A model generated the notes under the pieces. It was not told the DNA's origin and made no database searches. It saw only the letters and a program-made list of their open reading frames with translations. From Mycolicibacterium cosmeticum (lineage in GTDB: Bacteria > Actinomycetota > Actinomycetes > Mycobacteriales > Mycobacteriaceae): a stretch of DNA of 64,000 bases. Both the position numbers and the translations under genes were made by a program. Shown here in pieces: positions 43,522 through 55,400 of the stretch; position 1 is the stretch's first letter, and each line of letters begins with the position of its first letter. The DNA lies in assembly GCA_016197365.1 (NCBI GenBank), contig JACPVS010000006.1:186001-250000 (forward strand), given 5' to 3'.

Positions 43522-44714
43522 AACGCAACCCCCTTTGGTACACGGACACGACCGCTGAGCAGATCCGTCGCGAGAGCGGACTTCAGTGCATAAAGCTTGG
43601 CCAGTCGTTGATGTTCTAGTGAGAGTTCACGGTCGTGTGCCTCGATTACGGCAACAGCGTTCCGCTGGTTTGCCACGGGAGGCACCGGCAACCGCAGGCT
43701 CGCTAAGATGCCGCTATTGAGATTCGCCATTGTCGAACCGACCGCGTTCGCACGCACATGACTTTGTCCGAGTTCGTGACGGTAGACGAGAGCAAGCCAA
43801 CCAGCGGTGAGCACCGCGGGCGGCGTACGGACGAGGAGGCAGCCAGTGCCACAGAGCCAACCTTGCTCCCTTTTATTAATCTCCGCGCAACGTCCGAGAT
43901 CGCCGCGTCGGGCAAACACAACGTCGCCAGGCAACATGCGGTGACGACTCAAGCTCCTAGCCATAGTTTCCGAGACTTGTGCGATCGAATCGAGGTTCAC
44001 GCGACCATCCGAGAGATCCTGCGGCATTACTACAGGCACACCGGCGTTTACGTAGTCCGATGAGTGCAGCTGACTACCGAAGGGCCCCGTTTGAATGAAA
44101 CCACCTCGGCCACTTGCGATCTCACCAAGCGACCGAACAGGGAGGTCGGCTCGTCGCGCCGCATCTACCAACTCATCGACCAGACCAATCTTTCGCAGTC
44201 TGCACTTCTCGACAACCTTGATCATTGACCGAATCTGATCATCGAGGGCCTCCAAGATTTCAGCCACTGCCGCCTGTTCAGAAGCAGGCGGCAGTTCGAC
44301 CATGTACCCATCCAAATCACCGCGGGTGACGTGCTTCATGGTCGTGCCGTGTGATCTTGCCGATAACCGATCCAAGTGGAAGTTTATTAGGTGGTTGAGG
44401 AATCGAATGTCGACATCACATGCTGGCGTCACCTTGAACAAATGCTGATTCAAGTAGGCCGGGCCGCGATCCCAGAACAGAGCGGCTAGAGTGGCGCTCC
44501 ATGAGAATATGAGATCGCCGTCATGAATTTTGAAGTCATGTGCGAGAGGGCCGTCATAACGGTCAGGCTCCACTGCCGGGTCAAGGAGCTCCCGTATTCG
44601 GACGATCGGTAAGCCCTCCTCTCCCCAATGCTGGGGCTTAAATGCGAAACCATTAAGGTAGGTTGCCAGCGACGCGAGTGAACGAGCTTCCCAATCTGTG
44701 GTAGGCCTACTCAT
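43518..44714 (-). CDS. hsdS: Type I restriction-modification specificity subunit
   Basis: This 398-residue subunit has two target-recognition regions. TRD1 covers about 1-150 ([15 protein letters not shown] at its start, then ...[14 protein letters not shown]). TRD2 covers about 190-360 ([26 protein letters not shown] to [11 protein letters not shown]). Conserved helical spacers ([10 protein letters not shown], and [16 protein letters not shown]) set the distance between the half-sites. It recognises an asymmetric bipartite site for both methylation and restriction. The site itself cannot be read from the sequence. Confidence 0.9.
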   Translation of the reverse strand: MSRPTTDWEARSLASLATYLNGFAFKPQHWGEEGLPIVRIRELLDPAVEPDRYDGPLAHDFKIHDGDLIFSWSATLAALFWDRGPAYLNQHLFKVTPACDVDIRFLNHLINFHLDRLSARSHGTTMKHVTRGDLDGYMVELPPASEQAAVAEILEALDDQIRSMIKVVEKCRLRKIGLVDELVDAARRADLPVRSLGEIASGRGGFIQTGPFGSQLHSSDYVNAGVPVVMPQDLSDGRVNLDSIAQVSETMARSLSRHRMLPGDVVFARRGDLGRCAEINKREQGWLCGTGCLLVRTPPAVLTAGWLALVYRHELGQSHVRANAVGSTMANLNSGILASLRLPVPPVANQRNAVAVIEAHDRELSLEHQRLAKLYALKSALATDLLSGRVRVPKGVAL

Positions 44715-47109
44715 AGCCGAGCCCTCGAAGTAAGCCGGCCAGCTTCGCGGCGGAGGCCTCTTGTTCAGCTTCGAGCTCCGAAAGTGGAGTCTGATATTTG
44801 TCCCACCAGGTTTCGAATGCGTCGATCACGGCTCGTCGGTGTCGCGTTACGCGAACATCAGCCTCGCCCAATAGGTCAGCACGCAATGCATCAAGCACTA
44901 GCTTCCGAGTTGATGAGTCGTCCAACGCACAACTAGCTTTCCCAAGCCGCTGCCCGAACGCGGCCTTCTCAGCCTTGAGATGCTTCTTCGTGGCTGTCAG
45001 CTTGGTCTTCAGCTTCTTGATTTCCGCCAGCGGTAAAGCGTCTTCGGCTGGTTCGGCGTCATCCTCGTTATCGGGGGCGGCAGCCGACTTGATAGTGGAA
45101 TCCAGATCTGCGACCTCTGCCTCAAGGACCGCGAGCTGGTCAAGGTATTCAGGCAACAGTGCCTGGGCAACTTTATGGTGAAGCGGGTTGACTTTGGCCT
45201 TCTCTTCTTCCAACGCGTCGAGCACGGTGGCCGTCCATGCCTCAATCAGTCCCCGGTATCCGAGCGTGGCCAGTGCCTTGAGATCGGGAAGGCTCCTGCC
45301 CCACCATGAAGCGATGACGCCACTGACAGCGAAGTGGTCCAAAAGGGCTGTCGATTGAAGTGCGCCGCGGAAGGTCTCGATGAACTCCCTCCGCAGCTCA
45401 ACGAGGTCCCCAACCGACTTCAACTCGTCGAATCGAGCCTCCTCGGCCTTCCACCACTGCTCGAGCGCACCCGTCACCTCCGCCTCGGCCGCGATAACAC
45501 CGTCGTCTGACTCCACCAAGCCACGTAGGTCGCGCCTGCTCATGACGATCTCGGCATACTGCCGATACCGCTCATCCTTCGGAGTCAGCAGGTGCTCGGG
45601 GTCCATGCCGTGCGCAGCGAAGAGGTCTGCCTTGGCGTCGATTTCACTGATCGGGATGCCACCGTGCAGGTGTGCACGTACGTCCTGCGGCTCGGGTTCG
45701 GGAGTGGTGTCGACGTAACGACGGATGTTGAGATTGTCGTCATTTTGCGCGAGTTCCGTACGGCTGACGACCTTGGCAAAGGCGGGAATGTCGTCGAATT
45801 CGCGGTAGGCCGAGACGATCTTTTCGATGTGCTCGGGCTCAAGGAAGTTTTGCGCACGGCCCTCGCGATAATCGCGGTCTGCGTTGATGAACAGCACCTT
45901 GCGCTGACGCTCTGCTGGCTTGGAACCCTTATGGCGCAAGATGAGGATGCACGCCGGGATGCCAGTGCCGTAGAACAGCTGCTGGCCCAGGCCGATGACG
46001 GCTTCGATGATGTCGTCTTCGAGCAGGCCGCTTCGGATCTTGCCTTCGTCTCCGCCGCGGAATAGCACGCCGTGAGGCATGACCGTGGCGACCATGCCGT
46101 CGGTGCGCGTGACGGCCAGCATGTGCTGGACGAACATCAGGTCGGCCTTCTTCCCGGTCTCTGGGGTATAGCCGTACCGGAAGCGCTCAGGGAACGGGAT
46201 GGCGTCCTTGCTGTAGTTCAGCGAGAACGGCGGATTGGTGATGACGCGATCGAAGTGCATCAGCTCGCCGCCCTGAATATGTGCGGGGTCTTCCAGTGTT
46301 CCGTCGTTGTTGTTGCGTACGTCGGCGTCGGGGACGCCGTGCAGCAGTAGGTTCATCTTGGAGATGGCCCAGACGCTGCCGTCTTTCTCCTGACCGGCGA
46401 CGGCCAGGTTGCGTCGATCGCCTCCGTTCTCCTCGATGTAGTCCTTGGACAAAATCAACATGCCACCCGAGCCGCTGCAGGGGTCGTAGACGCTCATGCC
46501 TTCGTGCGGATCGGCGATCTGCACCATCAGACGTACCACTGCGCGGGGGGTGTAGAACTCTCCGCCCTTCTTGCCCGCGGAGTCTGCGAAATCGCGAATC
46601 AAGTACTCGTACGCGGCACCGAGTAGGTCGGGGAACTCGAAGCGGTCCTGACGAAGCGACTCCTTGTTGAAGTGCATGATGAGCTCACGCAGCTTCTTGT
46701 CCGACATCGACGATTGACCGACCTTACGGTTGAAGTCGATGTGTTGAAGCACGCCCTCGAGCGCGGGATTGCGTTCCTCCAGTGCTTGCAGGGCCTTGTT
46801 CAGCTCATCGCCAACCTGCTTGTGGGCGTGGTCGCGCAGATATGGCCACCGGGCACGCTCGGGCACGTAGAACGTGTCGTAGAAGGCAGAGTTCTCCGCC
46901 CGCTTTTCGGCCTCGGCCTTGTTGCGCCCCCTCGCGAGCTGGTCGGCAATGACCTTGTCCCGTTCCACTTCGAACTGGTCCGAGGCGTACTTCAGGAACA
47001 GCATGCCAAAGATGTATTCCTTGTAGGCCGACGCCTCCATGGAGCCGCGCAGGACGTCGGCCGCAGTGAAGAGGTGGCGTTCGAGCTGGGGAAGTGTGAG
47101 GCGTGCCAT
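44707..47109 (-). CDS. hsdM: Type I restriction-modification DNA methyltransferase, M subunit, with C-terminal extension
   Basis: The 800-residue N6-adenine methyltransferase has motif I DPCSGSGG (209-216) and motif IV NPPF (292-295), preceded by the helical HsdM_N domain. The GEFYTPR box is at about 183-189. Beyond residue 500 there is a long charged coiled-coil extension ([17 protein letters not shown]) that typical 500-residue HsdM lacks. ATG 47109 is chosen over an in-frame codon at 47169 because GGTGGG precedes it and homologues begin [10 protein letters not shown]. It is the first gene of the operon, overlapping hsdS by eight bases. Confidence 0.92.
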   Translation of the reverse strand: MARLTLPQLERHLFTAADVLRGSMEASAYKEYIFGMLFLKYASDQFEVERDKVIADQLARGRNKAEAEKRAENSAFYDTFYVPERARWPYLRDHAHKQVGDELNKALQALEERNPALEGVLQHIDFNRKVGQSSMSDKKLRELIMHFNKESLRQDRFEFPDLLGAAYEYLIRDFADSAGKKGGEFYTPRAVVRLMVQIADPHEGMSVYDPCSGSGGMLILSKDYIEENGGDRRNLAVAGQEKDGSVWAISKMNLLLHGVPDADVRNNNDGTLEDPAHIQGGELMHFDRVITNPPFSLNYSKDAIPFPERFRYGYTPETGKKADLMFVQHMLAVTRTDGMVATVMPHGVLFRGGDEGKIRSGLLEDDIIEAVIGLGQQLFYGTGIPACILILRHKGSKPAERQRKVLFINADRDYREGRAQNFLEPEHIEKIVSAYREFDDIPAFAKVVSRTELAQNDDNLNIRRYVDTTPEPEPQDVRAHLHGGIPISEIDAKADLFAAHGMDPEHLLTPKDERYRQYAEIVMSRRDLRGLVESDDGVIAAEAEVTGALEQWWKAEEARFDELKSVGDLVELRREFIETFRGALQSTALLDHFAVSGVIASWWGRSLPDLKALATLGYRGLIEAWTATVLDALEEEKAKVNPLHHKVAQALLPEYLDQLAVLEAEVADLDSTIKSAAAPDNEDDAEPAEDALPLAEIKKLKTKLTATKKHLKAEKAAFGQRLGKASCALDDSSTRKLVLDALRADLLGEADVRVTRHRRAVIDAFETWWDKYQTPLSELEAEQEASAAKLAGLLRGLGYE

Positions 47110-47159
47110 CAACCCACCCACATAGACGTGAGGCTTTGAGTTTGGTGAGACACACTTGA

Positions 47160-47178
47160 AGTCGAGCATCGCTCGACT
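47160..47178. promoter_or_regulatory. Perfect inverted repeat upstream of hsdM
   Basis: AGTCGAGC-ATC-GCTCGACT is an 8-bp perfect inverted repeat about 50 bases before the hsdM start. It may be an operator or a hairpin in the leader. TTGATAAT (complement, near 47230) is a possible -10 upstream of it. Confidence 0.4.
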
Positions 47179-47315
47179 CGGAACGCAACACTATCCACTG
47201 GCAACCTTCTCCTTGACTACGGAACTGCTGATTATCAACCTTAGAACTGACATGCCGAGGCACGAGGCGCTGCGCACATCGTGTCGACGGACGGCCCGGC
47301 TCGCATCGTTTGACG

Positions 47316-49199
47316 TCATGCGCCACCCTTACTTTTCAGACTTGATCGAAGTCCTGACGCGCGATGAACACTCCGCTGTAGAGCAGCGATTACAGCTTCC
47401 TCTGTTCCGACAATCCGGACCGCGTCACGAGCGCGCGTTACAGCCGTATAGACCGCCTGCCGGGTTAGAAGTTCTGACCCAACTGCAGGAAGCACCACCG
47501 TCACCGACCGGTATTGACTGCCTTGGCTGCGGTGGATCGTGCTTGCATATGCCGTTTGAACGCCTGCCAAGACATACGGACTGACCAGAAGCGGCTCCTG
47601 CCCACGCTCGATCGCCGTAGTCATCTCTCCATCGATCGCCACCACCACACCAATATCTCCGTTGAACACTCGGGCTTGGTAGTCGTTGGTTGTCAGTAGG
47701 ACCGGCTGACCTGGGTAGAACTCCGACGTGTCGAGCATCCGACCCCAGCGATCCGCTACCCATTCAGTGGCGAGGTCGGCCCATCGACGCTGCCCGTAAG
47801 GCCCGTCTCGATGCGCGCACAGCAGCCGATGCTCTCCGAGTGCGGCGAGCGCAGTCGGAACATCGCCGTCCCGAGCAGCCTCGATGAGCTGCACCCCGCT
47901 GGAAGCCACTAGGTCGCGAACTGCTGTGACATCGCCGGGTGCGTGAAGCTGGATACTTTCGCTACCGGCTGCGAGCAGGGCCAACGCCCGGTCAACATCA
48001 CCTCGCCGTACGGCATCAGCGAACTGACCGATCTCATCATTGAACCGGCGCCCTCGACGAAGCCGCACTACTCCCCTACTCATCGAGATCCGCTCGTTGA
48101 TGTCGAGCGGATCCTCGACCACCTTTACATCCATGTCGCTTGGTACAGATTCGGTTACGGCGAGATCGGCGGCCACGATCCCTTCCGCCTCGGCGTTCAG
48201 CTCGCGATCGGCTTGGCGCCCAACGAGATCTGCGAGTACCGCTCCTGCGTCGACCGACGTCAGTTGATCTGGATCGCCCATCAGAATCAGCCGAGTCGTC
48301 GGCGACAACGCCTCGAAGAGTCGCGCCATCATCGTCACCGAGACCATCGACGTCTCGTCGAGCACGATGACGTCGTATGGCAGTCGGTTACGGGCGTCGT
48401 GTCGGAAGCGAGTACTCCCCGGTCGCCAGCCAAGTAAGCGGTGCAACGTGGTCGCGACCAACCCATCGGGCAGGCCAAGCGCAACCGCTTGTGCCGCTAC
48501 CGCTTCGGTCAGGGTCGCGGCAGCTTTGCCGGTGGGCGCAGCGAGCGCAACCCTCAGGCCCGGTCCATTCAAGCGGAATAGCAGCGCCAGGACTCGCGCC
48601 ACGGTATGCGTCTTGCCGGTGCCGGGTCCGCCGGCGACGATGGCGGTCCATTCGGTGACGGCAACGGCGGCCGCCACCCGCTGACGATCCGGCGCAGGAG
48701 ACGGCAAGCCCGCGTCATCCGTGAAGAGTTCGGCCAGTATCGTCCTGGCTTCCTGCGTGTCGATCTCCGGACGCGCGGTCTCGCGTTCAGTGATTGCCTT
48801 GCGAATTAGGTTCTCTTGCAGGTAATACCGATCGAGATAGAGCAGCGGTCCTGCATCGCTGTCCACGAGAGCCAACGGCCTCAGCGGTCCGCGAGGGGAA
48901 CCCGTCACCAGCGGACTCCGGCGCAGCGCATCCAGCAGTTCGTCGCGACTTGGCCACTCCAGGGACGCGGCATCGGTCGAATCGGCATCGACACTGACAT
49001 CCGTGAAGTGATTCAGTTCGAGGCACACCGAACCGTGTCGAAGCGCGCGAACCGTCAAGGCCGTCGCGAGCAATACGTTCTCGTTGGTCTCAACGCCTAA
49101 CCTACAGACACGACTGGCCGTATGGACATCGGCGAGTTCGAGCACCCCCGCCTGTTGAAAACCGTCGAGGCAGGACCGCATGGAGATGAGTCGGTTCAT
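47316..49199 (-). CDS. recD: Exodeoxyribonuclease V subunit RecD
   Basis: This 627-residue SF1B helicase has a P-loop GGPGTGKT (190-197), VLDETSMV (motif II), LMGDPDQL (motif III) and a C-terminal AYASTIHRSQGSQ plus YTAVTRAR (motifs V-VI). ATG 49199 overlaps the recB stop; the longer frame lies in recB. It would supply the 5'-3' motor of RecBCD. Residues about 335-385, between motif III and the later motifs, include an acidic insert (DMDVKVVEDPLDINE) that may be lineage-specific. Confidence 0.9.
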   Translation of the reverse strand: MNRLISMRSCLDGFQQAGVLELADVHTASRVCRLGVETNENVLLATALTVRALRHGSVCLELNHFTDVSVDADSTDAASLEWPSRDELLDALRRSPLVTGSPRGPLRPLALVDSDAGPLLYLDRYYLQENLIRKAITERETARPEIDTQEARTILAELFTDDAGLPSPAPDRQRVAAAVAVTEWTAIVAGGPGTGKTHTVARVLALLFRLNGPGLRVALAAPTGKAAATLTEAVAAQAVALGLPDGLVATTLHRLLGWRPGSTRFRHDARNRLPYDVIVLDETSMVSVTMMARLFEALSPTTRLILMGDPDQLTSVDAGAVLADLVGRQADRELNAEAEGIVAADLAVTESVPSDMDVKVVEDPLDINERISMSRGVVRLRRGRRFNDEIGQFADAVRRGDVDRALALLAAGSESIQLHAPGDVTAVRDLVASSGVQLIEAARDGDVPTALAALGEHRLLCAHRDGPYGQRRWADLATEWVADRWGRMLDTSEFYPGQPVLLTTNDYQARVFNGDIGVVVAIDGEMTTAIERGQEPLLVSPYVLAGVQTAYASTIHRSQGSQYRSVTVVLPAVGSELLTRQAVYTAVTRARDAVRIVGTEEAVIAALQRSVHRASGLRSSLKSKGGA

Positions 49200-52100
49200 C
49201 GGGCTGCCAATAGGTCCGAGAGCCCCGTCACCAGGGGCGCCGGCGGATTCCAGCTGAACACACCGCAACCCGGTGGAGTAGCCGACCCGATCATTCCCCG
49301 CAGGAAGAGGTAGAGCACGCCACCTAGATGCTTCTTGGGGTCATAGTCAGCTCGTCGCCAGCGCAGGTATCGGTGCAGTGCAACGGAATACAAGAGCGCT
49401 TGCAGTGGATAGTGCGCCTTGATCATCTCCGCCGCCATCGACGCCTGATCAAACTGCGCCGCATCGACAGGACCCGGGAACAATCTGTTCGTCTTGTAGT
49501 CCACCACGACAAAGCGCGGGCCTGGGTAGCGCAGCACCGCATCGATACTTCCGTTGAGGTAACCCTGAAGGCTGTGATTGGGCAGGGTCCGTAAGATGTC
49601 TGCGTATCCACTCAGTGGATCTGTGGGGTCCAGGTGAGCCGCGACCAGATCGGCAATCGCTGCTGTCGTCGCCGATCCGCCTGTCGACAACTCACCACCT
49701 GACAAGGGCAGCTCGAAGTCCAACTCGACGAGACGATCCTGCGAGCCAATGTCGGCCAGACTGCCTTCGGGTAGCGGAGTTCGCAGAGTCGCCGTCAGCG
49801 CGTAAGCGAGCGTATCGATGTCGGCCCCCGTCAAGCGGCCGGCGGCCACCTGCATGCAGCGATGTCGGACTTCCTGCTCAAGATCAGCCGCATCTGTGTC
49901 GATTCGCTGCAAGATCTTGTGGACCAGCGTGCCGAACGCTGCACCGCCGCCCAAGTCGTTCATCAGGGAGGGAGAGTTGCCGACCGACGACTCAGCACTG
50001 ACGTTGGTGTCATCGGATGGCTCGTCGTCAATACCGGTTTGTTCTGGCTCGCTGAATGTTCCGTGACGACCGTCGGCTGTCCTGGTCAACGCCGTGTAGG
50101 AGGTGCGGCGCCAAGCCCAGTTCAATTGCCGGTGGAAGTCCGCCGCGACCGGTTCGCCCGGTGTCGGCCGTTCGGGTGTCCACGCCTGAACTGGACGGTC
50201 CAACGCAGGCTCGATCGAGATGACGTCGGCTGCCGAGGTAGCCCAGTCACGCAGTTGGTCTGGGAGCACACCATCGACCGGAATGGCGGGTGCGTCCTCC
50301 GGGTGAAGAGTGCCATCTGAACGTCCGAACAGCAGTCGGTGGAGAGCCGATGACTTTGTGTTGCGTGTTGGCGCCCACCAGGCCGTCACACGGCATTTCG
50401 CACGCGTGGCCGCGACATACATCAGTCGCAGGTCTTCTCCGCTCTCTTCATCGTCGTGAATGGTCTTCCGGGTGTCGTAGCCGGGGCCGGTAGGCCCACC
50501 TACATCACGCACTCGGACTCCGCCCTCGTGCAGCAACAGCGTCTCTGGCTTGTCTCGCTTGGAGCGGTCCCAACAGTACGGAAGGTAAACGACCGGGAAC
50601 TCCAGGCCTTTTGACATGTGCACCGTGACAATGCGGACTGCAGCGTCTCCCCTATCGAGCAGCCGGCTTCGATCCTCAGAGGCCGCGAATGCAGCGTCGT
50701 CGATACGCTGTTGCAACCACCGGCTCAATGCGGAAAGACCCATTCCTTCGTCGGCCGCTACCCGATTGAGCACTTGTGCCAGGTGGCGCAGATCGGTCAG
50801 GAGTCGAGACCCGCCCTCGATCCGCAGGAGACTCCCCGTCAAAATGCGATCTGCGGCAATGACCTCGAACATCGACGCCAGGCCTTGGTCGGTGAAGAGG
50901 TGTGCCCACTCTCGGATCCGACTACTCAATTGAGCCGTCAGCGCATCGCCGCCGGCGGCAAGGTCGGTCGCGGTGTAGCCCAGTAACGGTGACAGCGCAG
51001 CCCATTTCACGCTCGTCGCCCGATGCGGTTGCTCAAGAGCGCTGAGTAGCCGCTGCCAAGCCGAAGCAGCCTCGGTGGTGAAGACACTCGAGCCGCCGGT
51101 AAGTACGCAGGGGACGGAAGCTCGATTCAGTGCCGCGTTGATCAAAGTGCCGTGCTCGCGGGTGCGCACCAAAACAGCGATATCGCTGGGGATTAACAGG
51201 CGGCGACCATCTTCGTCCACGAACGAGGCGTTGGAATTCAACAGATCGACGATGTCAGCGGCCACGTCTCGCGCGATCGTTTTTCGAATCCGCCCAACGG
51301 GAGGGAGGCTAGAACCATCGCGGGTGAGGTAGCGGAGCCGGAACGGTGAGCCGTCAACGCGGCTCTCCTTGTGAAATGACTCGATCGGACCGACGATGAT
51401 GGCGTCGTCGCCGAGGGCTGCTCCACCGTAAAGGTGACCCAGTGCACGGAGCAGTCCGTCGTCGCTTCGACGATTGACGACGAGCTGAGCCGGCTTGCCG
51501 GCGTCCGATACCGCACTCAAATAGGTCTGTACGTCGGCTCCGCGGAAAGCGTAGATGGCCTGCTTCGGGTCTCCGACGAGGATCAGCGTCACGTGGCCGC
51601 CGAAGGCGCGTCGGAGGATCTCCCATTGCAGCGGGTCAGTGTCTTGGAACTCATCGACGAGGACAACTTGATATCGCTTGCGGATCCGTGCAGCGGCGGT
51701 GGCGCCGAAGTGAGGATCGGCAAGCGCGTCCCTCAACAGGACGAGCATGTCATTGAAGTCCCGGAGGCCTGCCGAACGCTTCCGCAGAAGCAACTCTGAA
51801 CGAGCTGCTACTGCAAACGACAAGCGTTGCGCAGCAACGGAACCATCGTCAGCGTCTTCCGGGAAGAGCGTCGCCTGAGGATCATCTGCGGCAGCGCCGG
51901 CGACCGCCTTCGCATCGCGCAATGTCATCGACGTTGGGAACGCCGCGGTGTGGCCGATCGTGTAGAGGTCATCGCTGACCTGTTTCAGCAAGTCTGCCAT
52001 GTTCTCGCGATACTCGGCATTTGGTTCGTAATCGCCGACGAATCCGATGCCGTCGAGCATCCGTTGGCAGAACGAGTGCGTCGTGGCGATGGTCGCGGAG

Positions 52101-52438
52101 TCGAAGTCCGAGACCGCGCGCAATAGATTGCGGCGTCTTGCGTCTACTTCTGCGTCGGTCCCCGTTGCGAGCGTGCTGATCACGACATCAAGCGATGCAC
52201 GAGCAGTCGCCGGGTCCGCCAATGCGTCGGCGCTGTTCCTCAACCGCGCGCGGGCACGGTCGCGAAGTTCCTGCGTCGCGGAACGTCCGAAGGTGACCAG
52301 CATTATCGCGGACAGTGGGATTCCCTCGGCGACGTAGCGTGCCGCGAGTCCAACGATTGCGTACGTCTTGCCAGTCCCGGCACTTGCCTCGATGACGGTT
52401 GTGCCGGTCGGTAGGTCGTCGCTCAGGGAGAAGCTCAT
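49196..52438 (-). CDS. recB: Exodeoxyribonuclease V subunit RecB
   Basis: This 1080-residue protein starts MSFSLSDDL, then EASAGTGKT (17-25) and the UvrD-like helicase motifs (VDEFQDTDPLQW, LVGDPKQAIY, VTVHMSKGLEFP). The C-terminal RecB nuclease domain has the VVVDYKTNR motif. ATG 52438 overlaps the recC stop. It is the 3'-5' motor and nuclease of RecBCD. In mycobacteria the RecBCD complex acts mainly in single-strand annealing and on invading linear DNA. It reads as complete. Confidence 0.92.
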   Translation of the reverse strand: MSFSLSDDLPTGTTVIEASAGTGKTYAIVGLAARYVAEGIPLSAIMLVTFGRSATQELRDRARARLRNSADALADPATARASLDVVISTLATGTDAEVDARRRNLLRAVSDFDSATIATTHSFCQRMLDGIGFVGDYEPNAEYRENMADLLKQVSDDLYTIGHTAAFPTSMTLRDAKAVAGAAADDPQATLFPEDADDGSVAAQRLSFAVAARSELLLRKRSAGLRDFNDMLVLLRDALADPHFGATAAARIRKRYQVVLVDEFQDTDPLQWEILRRAFGGHVTLILVGDPKQAIYAFRGADVQTYLSAVSDAGKPAQLVVNRRSDDGLLRALGHLYGGAALGDDAIIVGPIESFHKESRVDGSPFRLRYLTRDGSSLPPVGRIRKTIARDVAADIVDLLNSNASFVDEDGRRLLIPSDIAVLVRTREHGTLINAALNRASVPCVLTGGSSVFTTEAASAWQRLLSALEQPHRATSVKWAALSPLLGYTATDLAAGGDALTAQLSSRIREWAHLFTDQGLASMFEVIAADRILTGSLLRIEGGSRLLTDLRHLAQVLNRVAADEGMGLSALSRWLQQRIDDAAFAASEDRSRLLDRGDAAVRIVTVHMSKGLEFPVVYLPYCWDRSKRDKPETLLLHEGGVRVRDVGGPTGPGYDTRKTIHDDEESGEDLRLMYVAATRAKCRVTAWWAPTRNTKSSALHRLLFGRSDGTLHPEDAPAIPVDGVLPDQLRDWATSAADVISIEPALDRPVQAWTPERPTPGEPVAADFHRQLNWAWRRTSYTALTRTADGRHGTFSEPEQTGIDDEPSDDTNVSAESSVGNSPSLMNDLGGGAAFGTLVHKILQRIDTDAADLEQEVRHRCMQVAAGRLTGADIDTLAYALTATLRTPLPEGSLADIGSQDRLVELDFELPLSGGELSTGGSATTAAIADLVAAHLDPTDPLSGYADILRTLPNHSLQGYLNGSIDAVLRYPGPRFVVVDYKTNRLFPGPVDAAQFDQASMAAEMIKAHYPLQALLYSVALHRYLRWRRADYDPKKHLGGVLYLFLRGMIGSATPPGCGVFSWNPPAPLVTGLSDLLAAR

Positions 52439-55400
52439 CGGACGTTCCGCATCGTCTCGCAATCGAGAAGGGGGCGCCACACTCGCAGCGCCAACTGCAC
52501 AAAATGACTCTGCTCGTCGGTGACCCATTGTTGATCGGGTGGAGCCGGCATGTCCCACCAGTTCGTAAATGGCGCGTCGCTGCCGTACACAGTGCAGATG
52601 GCGTGATCGCTGTTCTCCTGGTTCTTGCGGTAAGAGCCCTGCCCCTCGGACGTCCACTCCTGCCTGGCCTTTTGGTACGCCTCGTCGAGGTTCCAGTTGG
52701 AATGCTCGGCGTAGGCCGCCGAAGTCCGCACACCGAGCGGCAACGCCTCGCGCAATCCTGCAGCGCGGACGTCGATCAACGCACGCAGAATGGCAGCTGC
52801 GTCGTCCGGGGTGTCGAGAACGGCGCGGCGCGCCGCCTGATCCTCGTCCGTCGCCCGACCGAGTGTGACTGCCTGCCAGTTCGATTCACCCGTCGCCGCC
52901 GCGATGGCGAGCAGTCGGACCCACGCTGAGATCCGATGTTTCGGCGAAAGGCGACTGTAGGACGCAGACAGCAAGACGTGTCCGTAGAGATCGTTCACTG
53001 TCCCCCGGAGTCGAACGTCATCGAGTTGCAGCGACACATCTACGGAGTCGGACACCTGGCCCTCCACGTATTCGGCTGCTGTGGTGGCGATGACCCTGAC
53101 GCCGGCAGCGACATCAGACATGATCTGTCGACCAAGCTCTCCCGGCGGCAATGTGCCACGCCGGATCTCTGCACGCATGATCTGTTGGGGATCCTTGCCC
53201 GCGAGAACCGCCGACAGCATCCGATCTCCGATCTCCCACTTCTGGAGGCCGTCCAGCGTGAGCGGCAGCGCGTCTCCTGGATCTTCCTCAGTCCGCGGTA
53301 TCACGATTCCGAGCCGTTGCCGAAGAAACGCTCCTGTCGGGTTAATGAAGAAGTTGACTAGGTCGTCGAGCTCAACTTGCTCTGTAGGCTCCTCCGCCAG
53401 CCTGCCTGGCAGAAAGGGCGGGCGCGCAACGGGCCGTTCACGAAGTGCGAGCGCTCCGGCACGTGCCGTTGGATCGAAGCTGAAAGGTTTAGCAGCAACG
53501 AAATTGGTCGGGTCGAACGGCTGTAGCGGTTGATGTGTGACCACCCCGTAACCCTCTGCGGCCGTCAAGCGGATCGTGTCGATCAAATCGGCGAGCGGCG
53601 GGGACGGCGGGCGGCGTTCACCCGTCGCGGGATCGGCACCGGTGTAACAGACCACTAGGTGATCGGTTGCCGACATGATTGCGTCAAGTAAGAGTTGGCG
53701 GTCCTCGCTCCGGGCGTCGCGTTCGCCGATGCAAGGGTCGATGGCGAGGATATCGTCCCCATGGATGCTTCCGACCCTCGGAAAAGCTTCGTCGTCGAGT
53801 CCGAGTATCGCCACCACCTTGTGCGGCACGAAGCGCATCGGGATGAGTGTGGCGACGGTGATCTCTCCGGTTCGGAAGTTGGACCGGGTTGCCTGTGGTC
53901 GCAGTAAGTCGGAGAGCATCGCGCGAATATCAGCCGGCGATACCGTTGTGGCGCCTGCACCTTTGATCGCTTCAGATAGCGCCCGTCCTGCTTGGATACG
54001 TTGCCACCTGTCGATCTCGGCCACGTCGGTCAGCCAGTCGAGCGCCTCCTCGAACGTAGCCGACCACTCATTCACCGGGTGCGATACCCGCAGACTCACC
54101 AGGACCACGTGGAGCCGGTCGATGAACTCTGCGAATCTACCGGCCAGATCGACATCGCTGGAATCCACATCGTCTAGCGGCAGCGTTGACCCGAGCCACT
54201 CCAGGTTCGTCTCGTCGCTCGTGACGCCAAGGAGGATGCGTGAGGTCGCCAAGCTCAGAGTGTTCTGTTGGAAGTCCCCCATTCCGAACGCTTCTCGATC
54301 AAAACGCCCAATGCCCCACCGGGCGCCGGCGTCATCGCACCATTGACGTAGCGTTTCGAGGTCGTCTGCTGTGAACCCGAACAACCGACTGACGGCCGTC
54401 TCTGCGGCGAGGTCGAGCACTTCCGTCGCGGTCACGCGTCCGTTCGCGAGCTTCATCAAGGTCTGAAGGATGTGCAGCAGCGGGTTCACGTTGGCAGCTC
54501 CGCGGTCGGCAATGCGAACGCGCAACTGCTGGCCGGGATGCGGGTGCCCTTCCTGGCCGAAGGCCGCTTTGACGAGTGGGGCGAAAGTTTCGATGTCCGG
54601 ACACAGCACGATGATGTCCCTTGGTTGCAACGTGGGGTCATCGTTGAGGAGATGCAATAACGTATCGCGAAGGACTTCGACTTGGCGGACGTGGCCGTGG
54701 CACGCGTGGATCGTGATGCTTGAGTCTGCTCGCAGCGCACTGTCGGCGAGAGGTACGCGTCCGTGCCGGACATCATTCTGGATACGGCCGAGAATCGTTG
54801 TCTTGATCTGAATTTGGTGCTTGTGGTAGATGTCGTCAACGTCGCTCGGTAGCCGTTGCTGCAGCTCTCGAGTATCGCGGGCGAGGCTGGCCAACAGTGG
54901 ATTCGACAACTGAAGCACTGTCTCGTCATCGTTGCGGCGCACCGCTACAGGAGTATTGGCCAGGAGTTCCCACATATGCGGGCTCGGGTGTGTCAGCCAG
55001 AGGTGAACGTCGCGGTGGATGCTCAGACTGCCGATGACGTCGAGGTGGGTTCGGCTGAGGCGAGTTGGTCCAAACAAAGATAACCGCTCAGGCAGGCGGA
55101 CAGCAGCCTGACTTTCTTGAAGAGCCAGAAGGACTTTGCGAAGCCGTTCGGCCGGGCTCGCAACATCCAGACGACTCCGGATGTGGCGCCAGAGTTCTGG
55201 CTGCCAGCGCATATCGTCGTCGAGTTCAGCGTCGATACCGTCGGTGTCGCTGCCGGCCAGCCAGGCATTGATCATGTCGGGGCGGTTGTCGGAATAGGAG
55301 CTAAAGAGGTTCGCGAGGTTTGCGGCAGTGGCGTAGCGCCGACTCAGCCGGTGGCCAGCATTCTCGGCACCAATACCGAGGTGATGCGCCAAAGGGCCGC

